Shown here piece after piece: positions 17,004-24,987 of a DNA stretch of 64,000 nt. The notes under the pieces were generated by a model. It made no database searches, was not told the origin of the DNA, and saw only the letters and a program-made list of their open reading frames with translations. This stretch comes from Pirellulaceae bacterium. GTDB lineage: Bacteria; Planctomycetota; Planctomycetia; Pirellulales; Pirellulaceae. Within the stretch, counting starts at the first letter, position 1; every line of letters starts with the position of its first letter. A program made the position numbers and the translations under genes. Location: contig JAKVCA010000027.1 in NCBI GenBank assembly GCA_022448315.1, forward strand, positions 47,130-111,129, written 5' to 3'.

Positions 17004-17313
17004 GATTTTCCCCCTACGCATGGTTCTGGCCGAAGGCATCACCCATCGACCCCTCTATGACGGTTCTCGTTCGAGGAAATGATTGGTTGATCGGCTAAGT
17101 TGGTTACTACCAAACTGACATGGACCCTGACCTTGATAAGGCCTAGAATCCGACCGCATTGCTCCAATCACCCCACCACAACTGCTCCCTGCAGTTGAAT
17201 GGCGAGATTGGTTTGAAGTTCCGCGACGCGCGTAACGCTACGAAACAACTCCATGTGCTCTATGTTCGGCGCAGTACATCGAGATTCTTTGGCAAATTCC
17301 ACACAACCGGACC
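17004..17313. other. Divergent intergenic region, no gene seen
   Basis: The gap separates the minus-strand lipoprotein run from the plus-strand LolA-like gene and should carry both promoters. No long ORF of coding quality, RNA or repeat was seen. No promoter could be defined by eye. Confidence 0.5.
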
Positions 17314-18243
17314 ATGAAAGCAAAATTGGGATCACTGATCGTTTTAATTGCCATCTTCTCTGGAGGGTCACTTTGGGGGGGGATTGCGATTCTGAATGCT
17401 GGACTCGGCATGGTTCAGGCTCAAACGGAAAGGGTGGCGACAGAGTCTCGGCCGGGGGCCGAGATCGTCTCTGAGTGCCGAAAAACCCTTGAAAACGTTG
17501 AGAGTCTCGAGGTTGAACTGAGTCAGCAAGCCACGATTTACGGTCAACAACTCAACGGCAAAGGGCAGTACCTTCAGCAAGGGCAGGGGACCAAGATGAC
17601 TCGCCTCGTGCTCAACTTTTCAGCCGGAGAACAGACCGCAAGTTTTCGTCAGATAAACGATGGCAGATTCGTTTACACCAAATACGAAACCCCCTGGTCT
17701 AGCCGGTTTTCCCAGATTGACCTTCTGAAGGCCGAAGGGGCTTTGGGTACCCGCCCCCGGATAGCTCAGCCGAGCGAGCGCGAGGGAATGACCGTTGGCG
17801 GTGGATTACTGGCAGTGATTCGGATGCTCGAACGAGATTTTGAGTTCACTGCTGCGGGATTTTCCAAGTGGGGGGGGCAGCAGGTCTGGCATGTCGAGGG
17901 TCGTTGGAAAGCGGAATCATTGGTCAAATACTTCGGATTGCCCAAGCAGCCGTGGACGCAACCGGAGTCGCTGGAATTACTGCCGGAGTATGTTCCTTCC
18001 CACGTGCATCTCACTGTAGGGATCGATCCACAGTTGCCCTATTTCCCGTACCAGATTTCATTTTTGAGATCGAGCACCGCGGATCGAGGCCACGTCCTGA
18101 CGCCACTTTCTCGGATGGAAGTCAGTGGTATTCGACAGGGGGGGCCCATCGATGATGCTGAATTTGAATTCGTTCCGGGGGATGAGGTTGTGGACGACGA
18201 CACTGATTGGTTTGTAAAGAAGCAACAGAAATCGACTCGGTAG
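17314..18243 (+). CDS. LolA-like secreted protein (outer-membrane lipoprotein-sorting fold)
   Basis: 309 residues with an N-terminal signal peptide or anchor (MKAKLGSLIVLIAIFSGGSLWG). After a short linker, residues about 50-300 have the pattern of the LolA/LolB-like half-barrel: SECRKTLENVESLEVELSQQATIYGQQLNGKGQYLQQ, RLVLNFSAGEQTASFRQINDGRFVYT, VWHVEGRWK, SHVHLTVGIDPQLPYFPYQISFLRS, ISRMEVSGI-like closing strands. Planctomycetes carry many such proteins. A lipid- or lipoprotein-binding role follows from the fold only. The acidic tail (GDEVVDDDTDW) is unusual. It is followed after 33 nt by dtd on the same strand. Confidence 0.7.
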   Translation: MKAKLGSLIVLIAIFSGGSLWGGIAILNAGLGMVQAQTERVATESRPGAEIVSECRKTLENVESLEVELSQQATIYGQQLNGKGQYLQQGQGTKMTRLVLNFSAGEQTASFRQINDGRFVYTKYETPWSSRFSQIDLLKAEGALGTRPRIAQPSEREGMTVGGGLLAVIRMLERDFEFTAAGFSKWGGQQVWHVEGRWKAESLVKYFGLPKQPWTQPESLELLPEYVPSHVHLTVGIDPQLPYFPYQISFLRSSTADRGHVLTPLSRMEVSGIRQGGPIDDAEFEFVPGDEVVDDDTDWFVKKQQKSTR

Positions 18244-18276
18244 TGCCGGTACCATGCCAGTTACAGGATCTTAAAC

Positions 18277-18726
18277 TTGAGAGCGCTCATTCAGCGGGTT
18301 ACTGAGGCGGGTGTTCAGGTCGAAGGTCAGTTCGTCAGCCAAATCCAGCATGGCATGCTGGTTTTCCTCGGGGTCGAAGACGGCGACACGGAGCGCGACG
18401 TTGATTATCTCGCGGGTAAAGTAGCCGGCCTCCGAATCTTCGATGACTCCGAGGGTAAAATGAATCTCTGCGTCAGCGACGTCGCTGGGCAGGCACTTGT
18501 GGTCAGTCAATTCACTTTGCTAGGAGACTGTCGCAAGGGGAGGCGACCAAGTTATGTCCAGGCAGCTCCGCCCGAGTTGGGGAACGAGCTATACGAAGCC
18601 TTCTGTGACCAGTTGCGAAGCTTGGAGATACCGGTCAAAACGGGACGCTTTCGAACAAATATGGCGGTTCACCTGGTCAACGATGGACCGGTAACGCTGA
18701 TGGTCGACAGTCGGAAAGTGTTTTGA
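18277..18726 (+). CDS. dtd: D-aminoacyl-tRNA deacylase
   Basis: 149 residues, the normal family length. DTD hydrolyses D-amino acids (and glycine mischarged on tRNA-Ala) from tRNA in the cytoplasm. Conserved regions are at the expected places: MRALIQRVTEAGVQV at the start, S-Q-F-T-L-L-G-D (the SQxTL motif), RKGRRPSYVQAAPPE and the C-terminal N-D-G-P-V-T-L (GxVT-type cis-Pro motif). The start is a TTG at 18277 with AGGA about 9 nt upstream; no ATG fits the family start. It probably shares a transcript with the LolA-like gene, though their roles are unrelated. Confidence 0.95.
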   Translation: MRALIQRVTEAGVQVEGQFVSQIQHGMLVFLGVEDGDTERDVDYLAGKVAGLRIFDDSEGKMNLCVSDVAGQALVVSQFTLLGDCRKGRRPSYVQAAPPELGNELYEAFCDQLRSLEIPVKTGRFRTNMAVHLVNDGPVTLMVDSRKVF

Positions 18727-18743
18727 GTCACGACTCGCCGCTT

Positions 18744-19481
18744 CTAACGCAGCAGCGTATTCTCTGCGGCGTCTCCGCGAATCCACTGATTCAGGCTTTC
18801 GCTCGCGGTATGTTGAATCTCGATCCGTTTTTGACGAATCTGATCCATCCAACCTTTGTCACCAAATACGATGAAGACCAGAACGACCAATTTGCCGTAA
18901 GTGGAAATGTTTGGCCAAAGTCCTTGTGAGCTCCAAAGTTTGATGGCGGTGCCAAAAGACTTCTTGAGCCTTGGAATACCGTGAGTGAATTCGATCGCCC
19001 AGATTTCATCCAGAATAAGATGGATGAAGAAGCCCAAAACGACGGCGACCGTTTTGTATAGACGGACAGGCGGCGGATCGTAAGCGCAAAGAAGGTAAAT
19101 CACGAGACCTGCAATCGCCGCGGCCGGAACACTATGCCACATCCCGCGGTGGACCGTGTAACTCTTGAACATACGAGCCACCACGAATCGTATAAACAGA
19201 TACATCCCGGCGCCTGCCAAGACAATGGATTCGCCCTGAAGTCCGAAATCCTGAAATCTTTCGAGCAGCAATAGTGGGACGACGGCTGCCGTGAGTGCAA
19301 TGGTTTCTCTAACGGGAATCCCTGAGTCACTGTCCAGATCAGGCAAAATTCCAGCGATACCGCAAAGTCCTGCGGCCAGAATACCTTCTTCAAGATTCAT
19401 GTTGAATCCCGCAACGCCTGCCGCGCCATAGCCAATACCGACCAATGTGCTTGTCGTGATGTGAGTTTTGAAATCTGCCAT
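18744..19481 (-). CDS. YdjM-like inner-membrane metal-dependent hydrolase (DUF457 family)
   Basis: 245 residues from ATG at 19481 (MADFKTHITTS). HITTS-type N-terminus, IAGILPDLDSDSGIP (acidic ligand cluster), VHRGMWHSVPAA (His ligands) and HLILDEIW are the metal-binding motifs of the YdjM/DUF457 family. Hydrophobic segments throughout place it in the membrane. In E. coli ydjM is in the LexA regulon, but no such link can be seen here. The last part is basic and may be cytoplasmic. It faces dtd tail to tail with 17 nt between. An upstream in-frame start at 19595 lacks family similarity and was not used. Confidence 0.85.
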   Translation of the reverse strand: MADFKTHITTSTLVGIGYGAAGVAGFNMNLEEGILAAGLCGIAGILPDLDSDSGIPVRETIALTAAVVPLLLLERFQDFGLQGESIVLAGAGMYLFIRFVVARMFKSYTVHRGMWHSVPAAAIAGLVIYLLCAYDPPPVRLYKTVAVVLGFFIHLILDEIWAIEFTHGIPRLKKSFGTAIKLWSSQGLWPNISTYGKLVVLVFIVFGDKGWMDQIRQKRIEIQHTASESLNQWIRGDAAENTLLR

Positions 19482-19850
19482 GATGATCCAAAGGAAGGGC
19501 GATTTTGAACCATGCGAAATGCAACGCCGGACGCTTGGCTGGAAACAAACGGGAGGATCGACGTTTTCGCACGCGAAAGAACCGTGAAGCTCCAATAGGC
19601 GATATCACGGCATTGACCAAGATCAGTTTTACCCCCCCTTTTCAACGTTCTCTTGAGTTTCAGATCCAAAGCACAGCAAATGCTAGCGAAGCGAGCTGTT
19701 GAATTTACGGACTTCCCGCTTCCTCTGCCCGTTAGTCTCGGTGCGTCACTGTTTTGACGTCTGATCTTCTAGAATGCTCTTCGTTGGATATCCGCCACTC
19801 GCTATACTCGCCGAATACACGATGGAGTTCTGTCGCCGAGGCTGGAGTTT
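19482..19850. other. Divergent intergenic region, no gene seen
   Basis: The gap lies between the starts of the YdjM-like gene (minus) and the CvpA-like gene (plus). Short ORFs on both strands have no recognisable content. It should contain both promoters. Confidence 0.45.
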
Positions 19851-20540
19851 ATGGAGATCTACGACCTTTTTATGTTGGGCATTGTCGTCGTGGCCGCGCT
19901 CTTGGGAGCAATGAAAGGTCTGGCTTGGCAAATTGCTAGTGCCGCCGCGTTTGTGGGGAGCTACATCGTTGCGCTCACGTTTTATCCGCAACTTGCCGTA
20001 CATATTGACGCGGAGGAACCTTGGAATAAGTACCTTGCTATGTTCGCCCTCTATCTGGGAACATCCTTCGTGGTCTGGATCATCTTTGCGTTTGTTCGGA
20101 GAATGATCGAGCGGGTGGAAATGAAAGGGTTTGATCGGCAGGCGGGTGCGATCGTGGGACTCGTCAACGGCGGTATCGTCTGTCTCTTCGTGACCTTCTT
20201 CGCGATCACGCTTCCGTTTCTTTCGAGCGAACAAAAGCTTGCCATATGCCAGTCTCAGTCCGGAAGGCTCATGGCATCGACCGTCGAGACCTTGAAATAC
20301 GGTTTGCCTGAGGATGTGGATCAGGTCGTGCGTCCTTATCTGGAGGAATTGGACAAGCGGCTTCAAAACCCCGAGGGATTTTCCCAAGAGCCTGAGAAAG
20401 ATGGTCAAGACCAAGGTCTGATGAATCGGATGCTGGATCGGCGGGCCGAGGATTCGACATCGGCGGACAAAACCTGGATGAAACCGAATTGGCCTCGATT
20501 TGCGGAAGGTTTCAATGCCGACGGGAGTACCGATCGATAG
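19851..20540 (+). CDS. CvpA-family membrane protein
   Basis: 229 residues. Four hydrophobic segments (about 5-25, 28-48, 62-82, 98-120) with the CvpA signature: a Gly-rich first helix (LGIVVVAALLGAMKGLAWQIASAAAFVGSY), a conserved loop (YLAMFALYLGTSFVVWIIF) and FDRQAGAIVGLVNGGIV. CvpA proteins are needed for colicin V production and for envelope stress tolerance in enterobacteria; the molecular role is unclear. The C-terminal 80 residues are hydrophilic and acidic and longer than the E. coli protein's tail. GGAG lies just upstream of the ATG. A 381-residue ORF on the opposite strand is a shadow. The gap downstream holds the dif candidate. Confidence 0.82.
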   Translation: MEIYDLFMLGIVVVAALLGAMKGLAWQIASAAAFVGSYIVALTFYPQLAVHIDAEEPWNKYLAMFALYLGTSFVVWIIFAFVRRMIERVEMKGFDRQAGAIVGLVNGGIVCLFVTFFAITLPFLSSEQKLAICQSQSGRLMASTVETLKYGLPEDVDQVVRPYLEELDKRLQNPEGFSQEPEKDGQDQGLMNRMLDRRAEDSTSADKTWMKPNWPRFAEGFNADGSTDR

Positions 20541-20923
20541 ACCACGGAATCTACGGTCGATCTGGTGAGATCCCAAATTGGGCCACTTATCGGATCGGGG
20601 GAGGGGGAGGACGACGACCCGGGCAAGGTCTAAGATGCATTGGGTCGTGCTGATTGTCGAGGGAAGCCATTGGAAGTCTGCGACGGCTTTGCTTGTGCTC
20701 GTCCGTAGCTGCGGATTGTATTTTCTCTCGAAAACCTCGAGAGAATAGAGCAAGATACTGACAATCATAAACCCTCGAAAACACAGGGAAAACTGACTAA
20801 GCAACCGAACATAAGAAACATTATCGGACGTTGGGTAGAGGGCCCCTTTTCCCGCATCCCACAGGTTTCGTCTTCGCTTTGGGGTCTTCAAGGTGCGGCC
20901 AACAAGTGCCGCGTCAGGCCACG
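20541..20923. other. Convergent intergenic region holding the dif candidate
   Basis: Both flanking genes end here (plus from the left, minus from the right), so no promoter is expected. Seen in it: a G-rich KOPS-type octamer (20598-20605), an 8-bp hairpin (TTCTCTCG at 20723-20730 with CGAGAGAA at 20738-20745) that may end the CvpA transcript, and the 28-bp dif-like site at 20804-20831. No gene was found. Confidence 0.6.
20804..20831 (-). other. Candidate dif site (XerC/XerD recombination site)
   Basis: On the minus strand the 28 bp consist of an 11-bp arm ACGTCCGATAA, a 6-bp centre TGTTTC and an 11-bp arm TTATGTTCGGT. The second arm starts with TTATGTT, as does the E. coli XerD arm (TTATGTTAAAT). 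The first arm ends with CCGATAA, as in the dif consensus I recall for actinobacteria; E. coli has CGCATAA. Inner edges are inverted (ATAA against TTAT). It lies in a convergent intergenic gap, at the switch in polarity of the GGGNAGGG octamers. The outer bases (CGGT) do not match known arms, so the call is provisional. Confidence 0.55.
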
Positions 20924-22435
20924 CTAGTTCGGATTGCGATCACGTTGACGAAGCTCATAGAAAGAATCACTGAAGTACTTGATGTGATCACTTCGATGCA
21001 GAAGTTCGCCCGAAATGCTCAGTGGAACGTAGAGCTGCTTCAGTCTGAGATCCATCGCGTCTGATTGCTCATGGAGTCTCGCCAGCGAACCTGGCAAGTC
21101 ATAGGTCATGTCGTTCATCAGAGCTCTATAGTGCGAATCATCGATTTTCGATTTCTCTTTCAAAATCGATAAAACCGACAGTCCACGCGTAATGCTGCCC
21201 AGTGTCGATCCCTCAAACTCCTGAATGGCGAGTAGGACGAGGCGATAGATTTTTGAGGAATAGCCGACGCTGTTTTCCCATCGCGAGATCAACGAATCGA
21301 TTTCGAATCTTCCTTTTGCGAATCGGCCCGCAAAATCTGAGTCGCTGATCAGTTTTTCAGTAAGACGCTTCAAAATCGATTCACTCAGACCAATCGCGAA
21401 AAGCCGATTGCCAAGGTCATTGATCGTTGCTGAGCCGAGTTTGTATTTGGTCATGATGGTCAACATGATCCGTTGAGCATCGATCGACAGCGGACCTGCT
21501 TCGAAGCTTGATGATTTTTCAATAAATGCCATGGCTTTGTCGGGCTTACTCGACTCCATCAACAGGTCAAGCGTTTCTTTTGCGACACCCTCATGATCTG
21601 CAAGTTTTTTCAACTGGTGAGTGATTGCAGTCAGCTTGACTGTGGACTGGATGCAATCGCAAAGTCTTTCGAGAAACGATCCAAGAATCGGCGCAGTGGA
21701 TCGTTCACTGATGAACGTCATGGATGCAAGAAAGTCAGCGACGCCTTTGACGCTGTAACGCGACCAAATCCGTTTTAGTAATCGCTGGTTGATGAGAAGC
21801 GTGAACAATTGCCTGTCGGTATCAAAAACTTCGCGAAGTTGATAGGCGATCGAGGAAGCAATGGTTTTCGAATGTTGGTTCGCGATCAGCGCCAACAAGC
21901 CAATCAGCCTGCGTTCGTAAGCAGAATCCACGCCCGCAGTTTTCTGGATGAAGATGCAGATTTCCTGAAAGGAAATTTCTTTGTCTGACTCGTCGGAGTT
22001 TGGATTGTCGGAACCATCATCGGCGGGACTTAAATGCTGCCAACTCACCATCAAGTTGAACCAACTTGGGTCAATCAGTTCGACCGGTGTGGTTTTTGAC
22101 TCAGCTTCCGATTTCCGGATGGAAAGATCTTTTGCGACGCCATCCATCAGCTTTTGAGCAAGTTCCGCATCTTTGGCATCGGCAGAAAAAAAACGCGTCA
22201 GGACGGCGCCTCGGTAAAGGCGGTAGATGACTTCTCCCAAGTCGGTGTTGAGTTTGGTTCGTCCTTGGGCATAGAGACGCAAATCAAACGACAGAACTTG
22301 CTTCAGGTTTGAAAAAAATTCATCTCCCGCCGTCGCAAGCCGATTCTGACTTCCGGTGAACTGCAGGCCTTCTCGCTTCCATGCATACTGGAGGGTCGTG
22401 ATTTTTGACAAGCTGTCATCGTCAATCATCGTCAT
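20924..22435 (-). CDS. Protein of unknown function, helical
   Basis: About 503 residues from ATG at 22435 (MTMIDDDSLSKITTLQYAWKREG); 22480 is an upstream in-frame option without support. No signal peptide, no membrane helix and no motif I recognise. The sequence is charged, with predicted helices throughout (SIAYQLREVFDTDRQLFTLLINQRLLKRIW, TAITHQLKKLADHEGVAKETLDLLM). A Ser/Asp/Asn-rich linker (about 150-165) splits it. Tandem helical-repeat character suggests a scaffold or binding protein. It ends 93 nt from the dif candidate and starts before a 384-nt gap with no other gene. It stands alone; no operon partner. Confidence 0.6.
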   Translation of the reverse strand: MTMIDDDSLSKITTLQYAWKREGLQFTGSQNRLATAGDEFFSNLKQVLSFDLRLYAQGRTKLNTDLGEVIYRLYRGAVLTRFFSADAKDAELAQKLMDGVAKDLSIRKSEAESKTTPVELIDPSWFNLMVSWQHLSPADDGSDNPNSDESDKEISFQEICIFIQKTAGVDSAYERRLIGLLALIANQHSKTIASSIAYQLREVFDTDRQLFTLLINQRLLKRIWSRYSVKGVADFLASMTFISERSTAPILGSFLERLCDCIQSTVKLTAITHQLKKLADHEGVAKETLDLLMESSKPDKAMAFIEKSSSFEAGPLSIDAQRIMLTIMTKYKLGSATINDLGNRLFAIGLSESILKRLTEKLISDSDFAGRFAKGRFEIDSLISRWENSVGYSSKIYRLVLLAIQEFEGSTLGSITRGLSVLSILKEKSKIDDSHYRALMNDMTYDLPGSLARLHEQSDAMDLRLKQLYVPLSISGELLHRSDHIKYFSDSFYELRQRDRNPN

Positions 22436-22819
22436 TTCTTTCTGCAAGACGAGATGCGTTCCGTGAGCATGGGCCCGCACTCGATTTCAACGCGTCCCTG
22501 AACTCCAGATTAAAGCAGTCGGTGAAACCACTCCAGTAAGAAACTTCGAGTGATTGGAAAAATGGAGAAAGCTCTGCTCCATCAGGTCTCCGCGGATCCC
22601 GCGTTACAGACTTCGGAGCGGTCCATCGTGGCGGGTGGTGCCGCCACGTTGAATTCACCACAATGGTTTCAGGCCGCTGGCTTCGCGACGCTGCCTTAAC
22701 GACGCTGGCGAGAACGAGTTGACCAACATGAAAGTCGGGCAACTATTGAGTGCAGACCTTGTTTACGGGATCCCTGGGCGGGCGCACGGCGTTGCCCTTA
22801 CCCATTCGCGGAATCAAGA
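22436..22819. other. Intergenic stretch, no gene seen
   Basis: The gap lies between the unknown helical protein and the 3' end of accA. A minus-strand ORF in it has no recognisable content and biased composition. The promoter for the helical protein should be here. No repeat or RNA was seen. Confidence 0.45.
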
Positions 22820-23782
22820 TCAGACGGCAGTATCTTCGAGATAAACCCCCATCGCCCGAAACTTCTCGTAGCGTTTTTCAACGAGTTCGGTCAGGGGAGA
22901 ATCCTGAAGTTCACGCAGCGTTTTCGAGAGGTACATCTTCAAGCGACTGGCCATCTGGTGGTGGTCCCGATGTGCGCCGCCGAGGGGTTCTTCGATGACG
23001 GCGTCAATGACTCCAAATTTACGTAGATACTTCGAGGTGAATTTAAGCGCTTCCGCCGCCTTGGAGGCATGTTCCGCACTCTTCCACAAAATGCCAGCAC
23101 AGCCCTCCGGACTGATCACGGAGTAATAAGAAAATTCCAGCATGGCGACTCGGTCCCCGACGCCGATTCCCAGAGCACCGCCACTGCCGCCCTCCCCGAT
23201 CACCACACATATGATTGGCGTCTCGAGTCGGCTCATTTCAAACATGTTCTCCGCAATAACCTGCGCCTGTCCTCGTTCTTCCGCGCCAATACCGGGGTAT
23301 GCACCGGGAGTATCAATGAGACAAATGACGGGTAATTTGTACTTCGCCGCGAGACGCATTTTGGCCATGGCTTTCCGATAACCTTCGGGGTGAGCACAAC
23401 CAAAAAAACATTTGCTCCGTTCCTGGTAGGTTCGCCCTTTCTGGTGGCCCACCACGAGAACTTTCTGGTCTCCGAGTTTGGCGAATCCACATCGCATCGC
23501 CCGGTCATCTCCGAAATGTTTGTCGCCATGTAGTTCGACAAAATCGTCGAACACCAACGAGAGGTAATCGATGGTGTGCGGACGATCTTTGTGTCGCGAT
23601 ACCTGAACGGTTTCCCACGAAGTGAGGTTACTGTAGGTGTTCCGGATGAGTTCGTTCAATTCTTTTCGGAGTTGGCGGACTTCTTCCCTTGCATCCGGGT
23701 CATCTGCTTTCTGATCGACCAATTGCTGGATTTTGGCTTCCAGTTCTTCAATCGGTTGTTCGAATGCCAAGGTGTCCATCAT
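22820..23782 (-). CDS. accA: Acetyl-CoA carboxylase carboxyltransferase subunit alpha
   Basis: 320 residues, nearly the same length as E. coli AccA (319). With AccD it transfers the carboxyl group from biotin (on AccB) to acetyl-CoA, giving malonyl-CoA, the first committed step of fatty acid synthesis. Seen: the N-terminal helix (FEQPIEELEAKIQQLVDQK), DRPHTIDYLSLVFDDFVELHGDK, VVGHQKGRTYQERSKCFFGCAHPEGYRKA, LIDTPGAYPGIGAEERGQAQVIAENMFEMSRL and VIGEGGSGGALGIGVGDRVAMLEFSYYSVISPEGCAGILWK. These cover the CoA-binding and oxyanion Gly-rich loops. accD is not in the window, as is common. Cytoplasmic. Confidence 0.97.
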   Translation of the reverse strand: MMDTLAFEQPIEELEAKIQQLVDQKADDPDAREEVRQLRKELNELIRNTYSNLTSWETVQVSRHKDRPHTIDYLSLVFDDFVELHGDKHFGDDRAMRCGFAKLGDQKVLVVGHQKGRTYQERSKCFFGCAHPEGYRKAMAKMRLAAKYKLPVICLIDTPGAYPGIGAEERGQAQVIAENMFEMSRLETPIICVVIGEGGSGGALGIGVGDRVAMLEFSYYSVISPEGCAGILWKSAEHASKAAEALKFTSKYLRKFGVIDAVIEEPLGGAHRDHHQMASRLKMYLSKTLRELQDSPLTELVEKRYEKFRAMGVYLEDTAV

Positions 23783-23907
23783 AAACTCCAGTCGCGATGT
23801 GGCGAATCGTATTGATTCGACGACCGTCCTTTTTCAGCGGCGGTCAAGGGTTCGTAACAGCGTCAATACTAGTCAATTTCGTCCGGTTCTTTAAGGCCTC
23901 AGACGAC

Positions 23908-24897
23908 TCAATCGGTTGGAGGGTCGGGGCGCATACCTGGTTTGTAGACCAAGACTTCGTTGAATTCGCCCATGAATTCTGTCATCGATTGAGGCCGTTT
24001 TTCTGCATCTTTGGAGAGCATTCGGATGACCAGGTCGGAAAACTCCGAAGTCACCTTGTTGTTGGCCGCAGATAAAGCCGGGGGTTGGGCCCTGAGGTGT
24101 CGGTTCAAAAGGTCGTTCGGGTCGTTGCCTGCGTACGGTGGACGATGGGCGAATATTTCGAAGAGCATGCAACCAAAGCTGTAAATGTCCGAAGTGGCGC
24201 CGAGTGACTGGCCCCGGATTTGCTCGGGAGACATGTAACTGCGAGTGCCGCGAATTTTACTCTTGCCAAACCCAGACAACAGGCTGGCGAATCCCGCCTT
24301 TTTCATCTTTTGGGCGATTGAAAAGTCGATGAGTTTGACTACTTCATCACGGACTAGGTAATTGTCCGGTTTGATATCGCAGTGGATCCAGCCTTGATCA
24401 TGGAGGTAGCCAAGCCCATCCGCACAACGCCGAACAATTTCAACCGAATGGTAAGCCACGTGCGCAGGTCGTTCCCGTATCTCTTGCTTCAGGTTGCGAG
24501 CGTTGAAGAGTTGCATTGCGACAAAGGGAAGCTCATGTTTTTGATTGAATTCGTAGATCTCAATCACGTCGGAGTGACTCAAGGGTGTCCCGACTTCCGC
24601 CTCGTGTCGAAGTTGTTCGATTTCGTCGCGATTTTTCGATTGCTCGGGCAAGAGAACCTTCACAGCAATTCGTTTCGGATTCGGATCCCTGATGGCTTCC
24701 CATACTTGACTTGACTGACCTGCTCGTATCAGACGAACCAGTCGATAAGGACCCAGGAAATCACGACCCGCTACCACGTCAAAATTACTCCAGCGACATT
24801 CCAAAAGACTGGGCGAGTTCGCACGGATTCGCCAGTGCGTTTGCCCGATTTCTATCCCCGTGAGGTGGCGAGGGGCGACTGCACCACCTTCAAGCAT
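23908..24897 (-). CDS. Soluble Hanks-type Ser/Thr kinase with atypical DFS motif
   Basis: 329 residues, no membrane helix. Residues about 47-315 form a kinase domain. The glycine loop is degenerate (IRAGQSSQVW), Lys80 (IAVKVLL) is the ATP-binding lysine, and the catalytic loop is H-C-D-I-K-P-D-N (His172-Asn179, with Cys replacing Arg of HRD). The magnesium-binding motif is D-F-S (Asp191-Ser193) instead of D-F-G. SYMSPEQIRG, DIYSFGCMLFEI and RPQSMTEF complete the fold. Asp174, Asn179 and Asp191 are kept, so activity is likely, but the non-RD loop suggests different activation control. The N-terminal 45 residues may be a small separate region. It lies 126 nt upstream (in coordinates) of accA's start, on the same strand; a functional link is unproven. 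Confidence 0.9.
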   Translation of the reverse strand: MLEGGAVAPRHLTGIEIGQTHWRIRANSPSLLECRWSNFDVVAGRDFLGPYRLVRLIRAGQSSQVWEAIRDPNPKRIAVKVLLPEQSKNRDEIEQLRHEAEVGTPLSHSDVIEIYEFNQKHELPFVAMQLFNARNLKQEIRERPAHVAYHSVEIVRRCADGLGYLHDQGWIHCDIKPDNYLVRDEVVKLIDFSIAQKMKKAGFASLLSGFGKSKIRGTRSYMSPEQIRGQSLGATSDIYSFGCMLFEIFAHRPPYAGNDPNDLLNRHLRAQPPALSAANNKVTSEFSDLVIRMLSKDAEKRPQSMTEFMGEFNEVLVYKPGMRPDPPTD

Positions 24898-24987
24898 GAG
24901 ACGAATTTCATTAAACCAGTTTCACGCGAGCCTCTGCCTGGTGGCCGCGGCCTCAAACTTCACGTGGGTTTAGTCTAGTCAAACAAC

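Noticed and set aside
19746..20891. A 381-residue ORF on the minus strand
   Set aside because: It lies antisense to the CvpA-family gene and has Arg/His-rich, low-quality composition with no family similarity. It also crosses the dif candidate. The plus-strand protein has clear membrane helices and family motifs.
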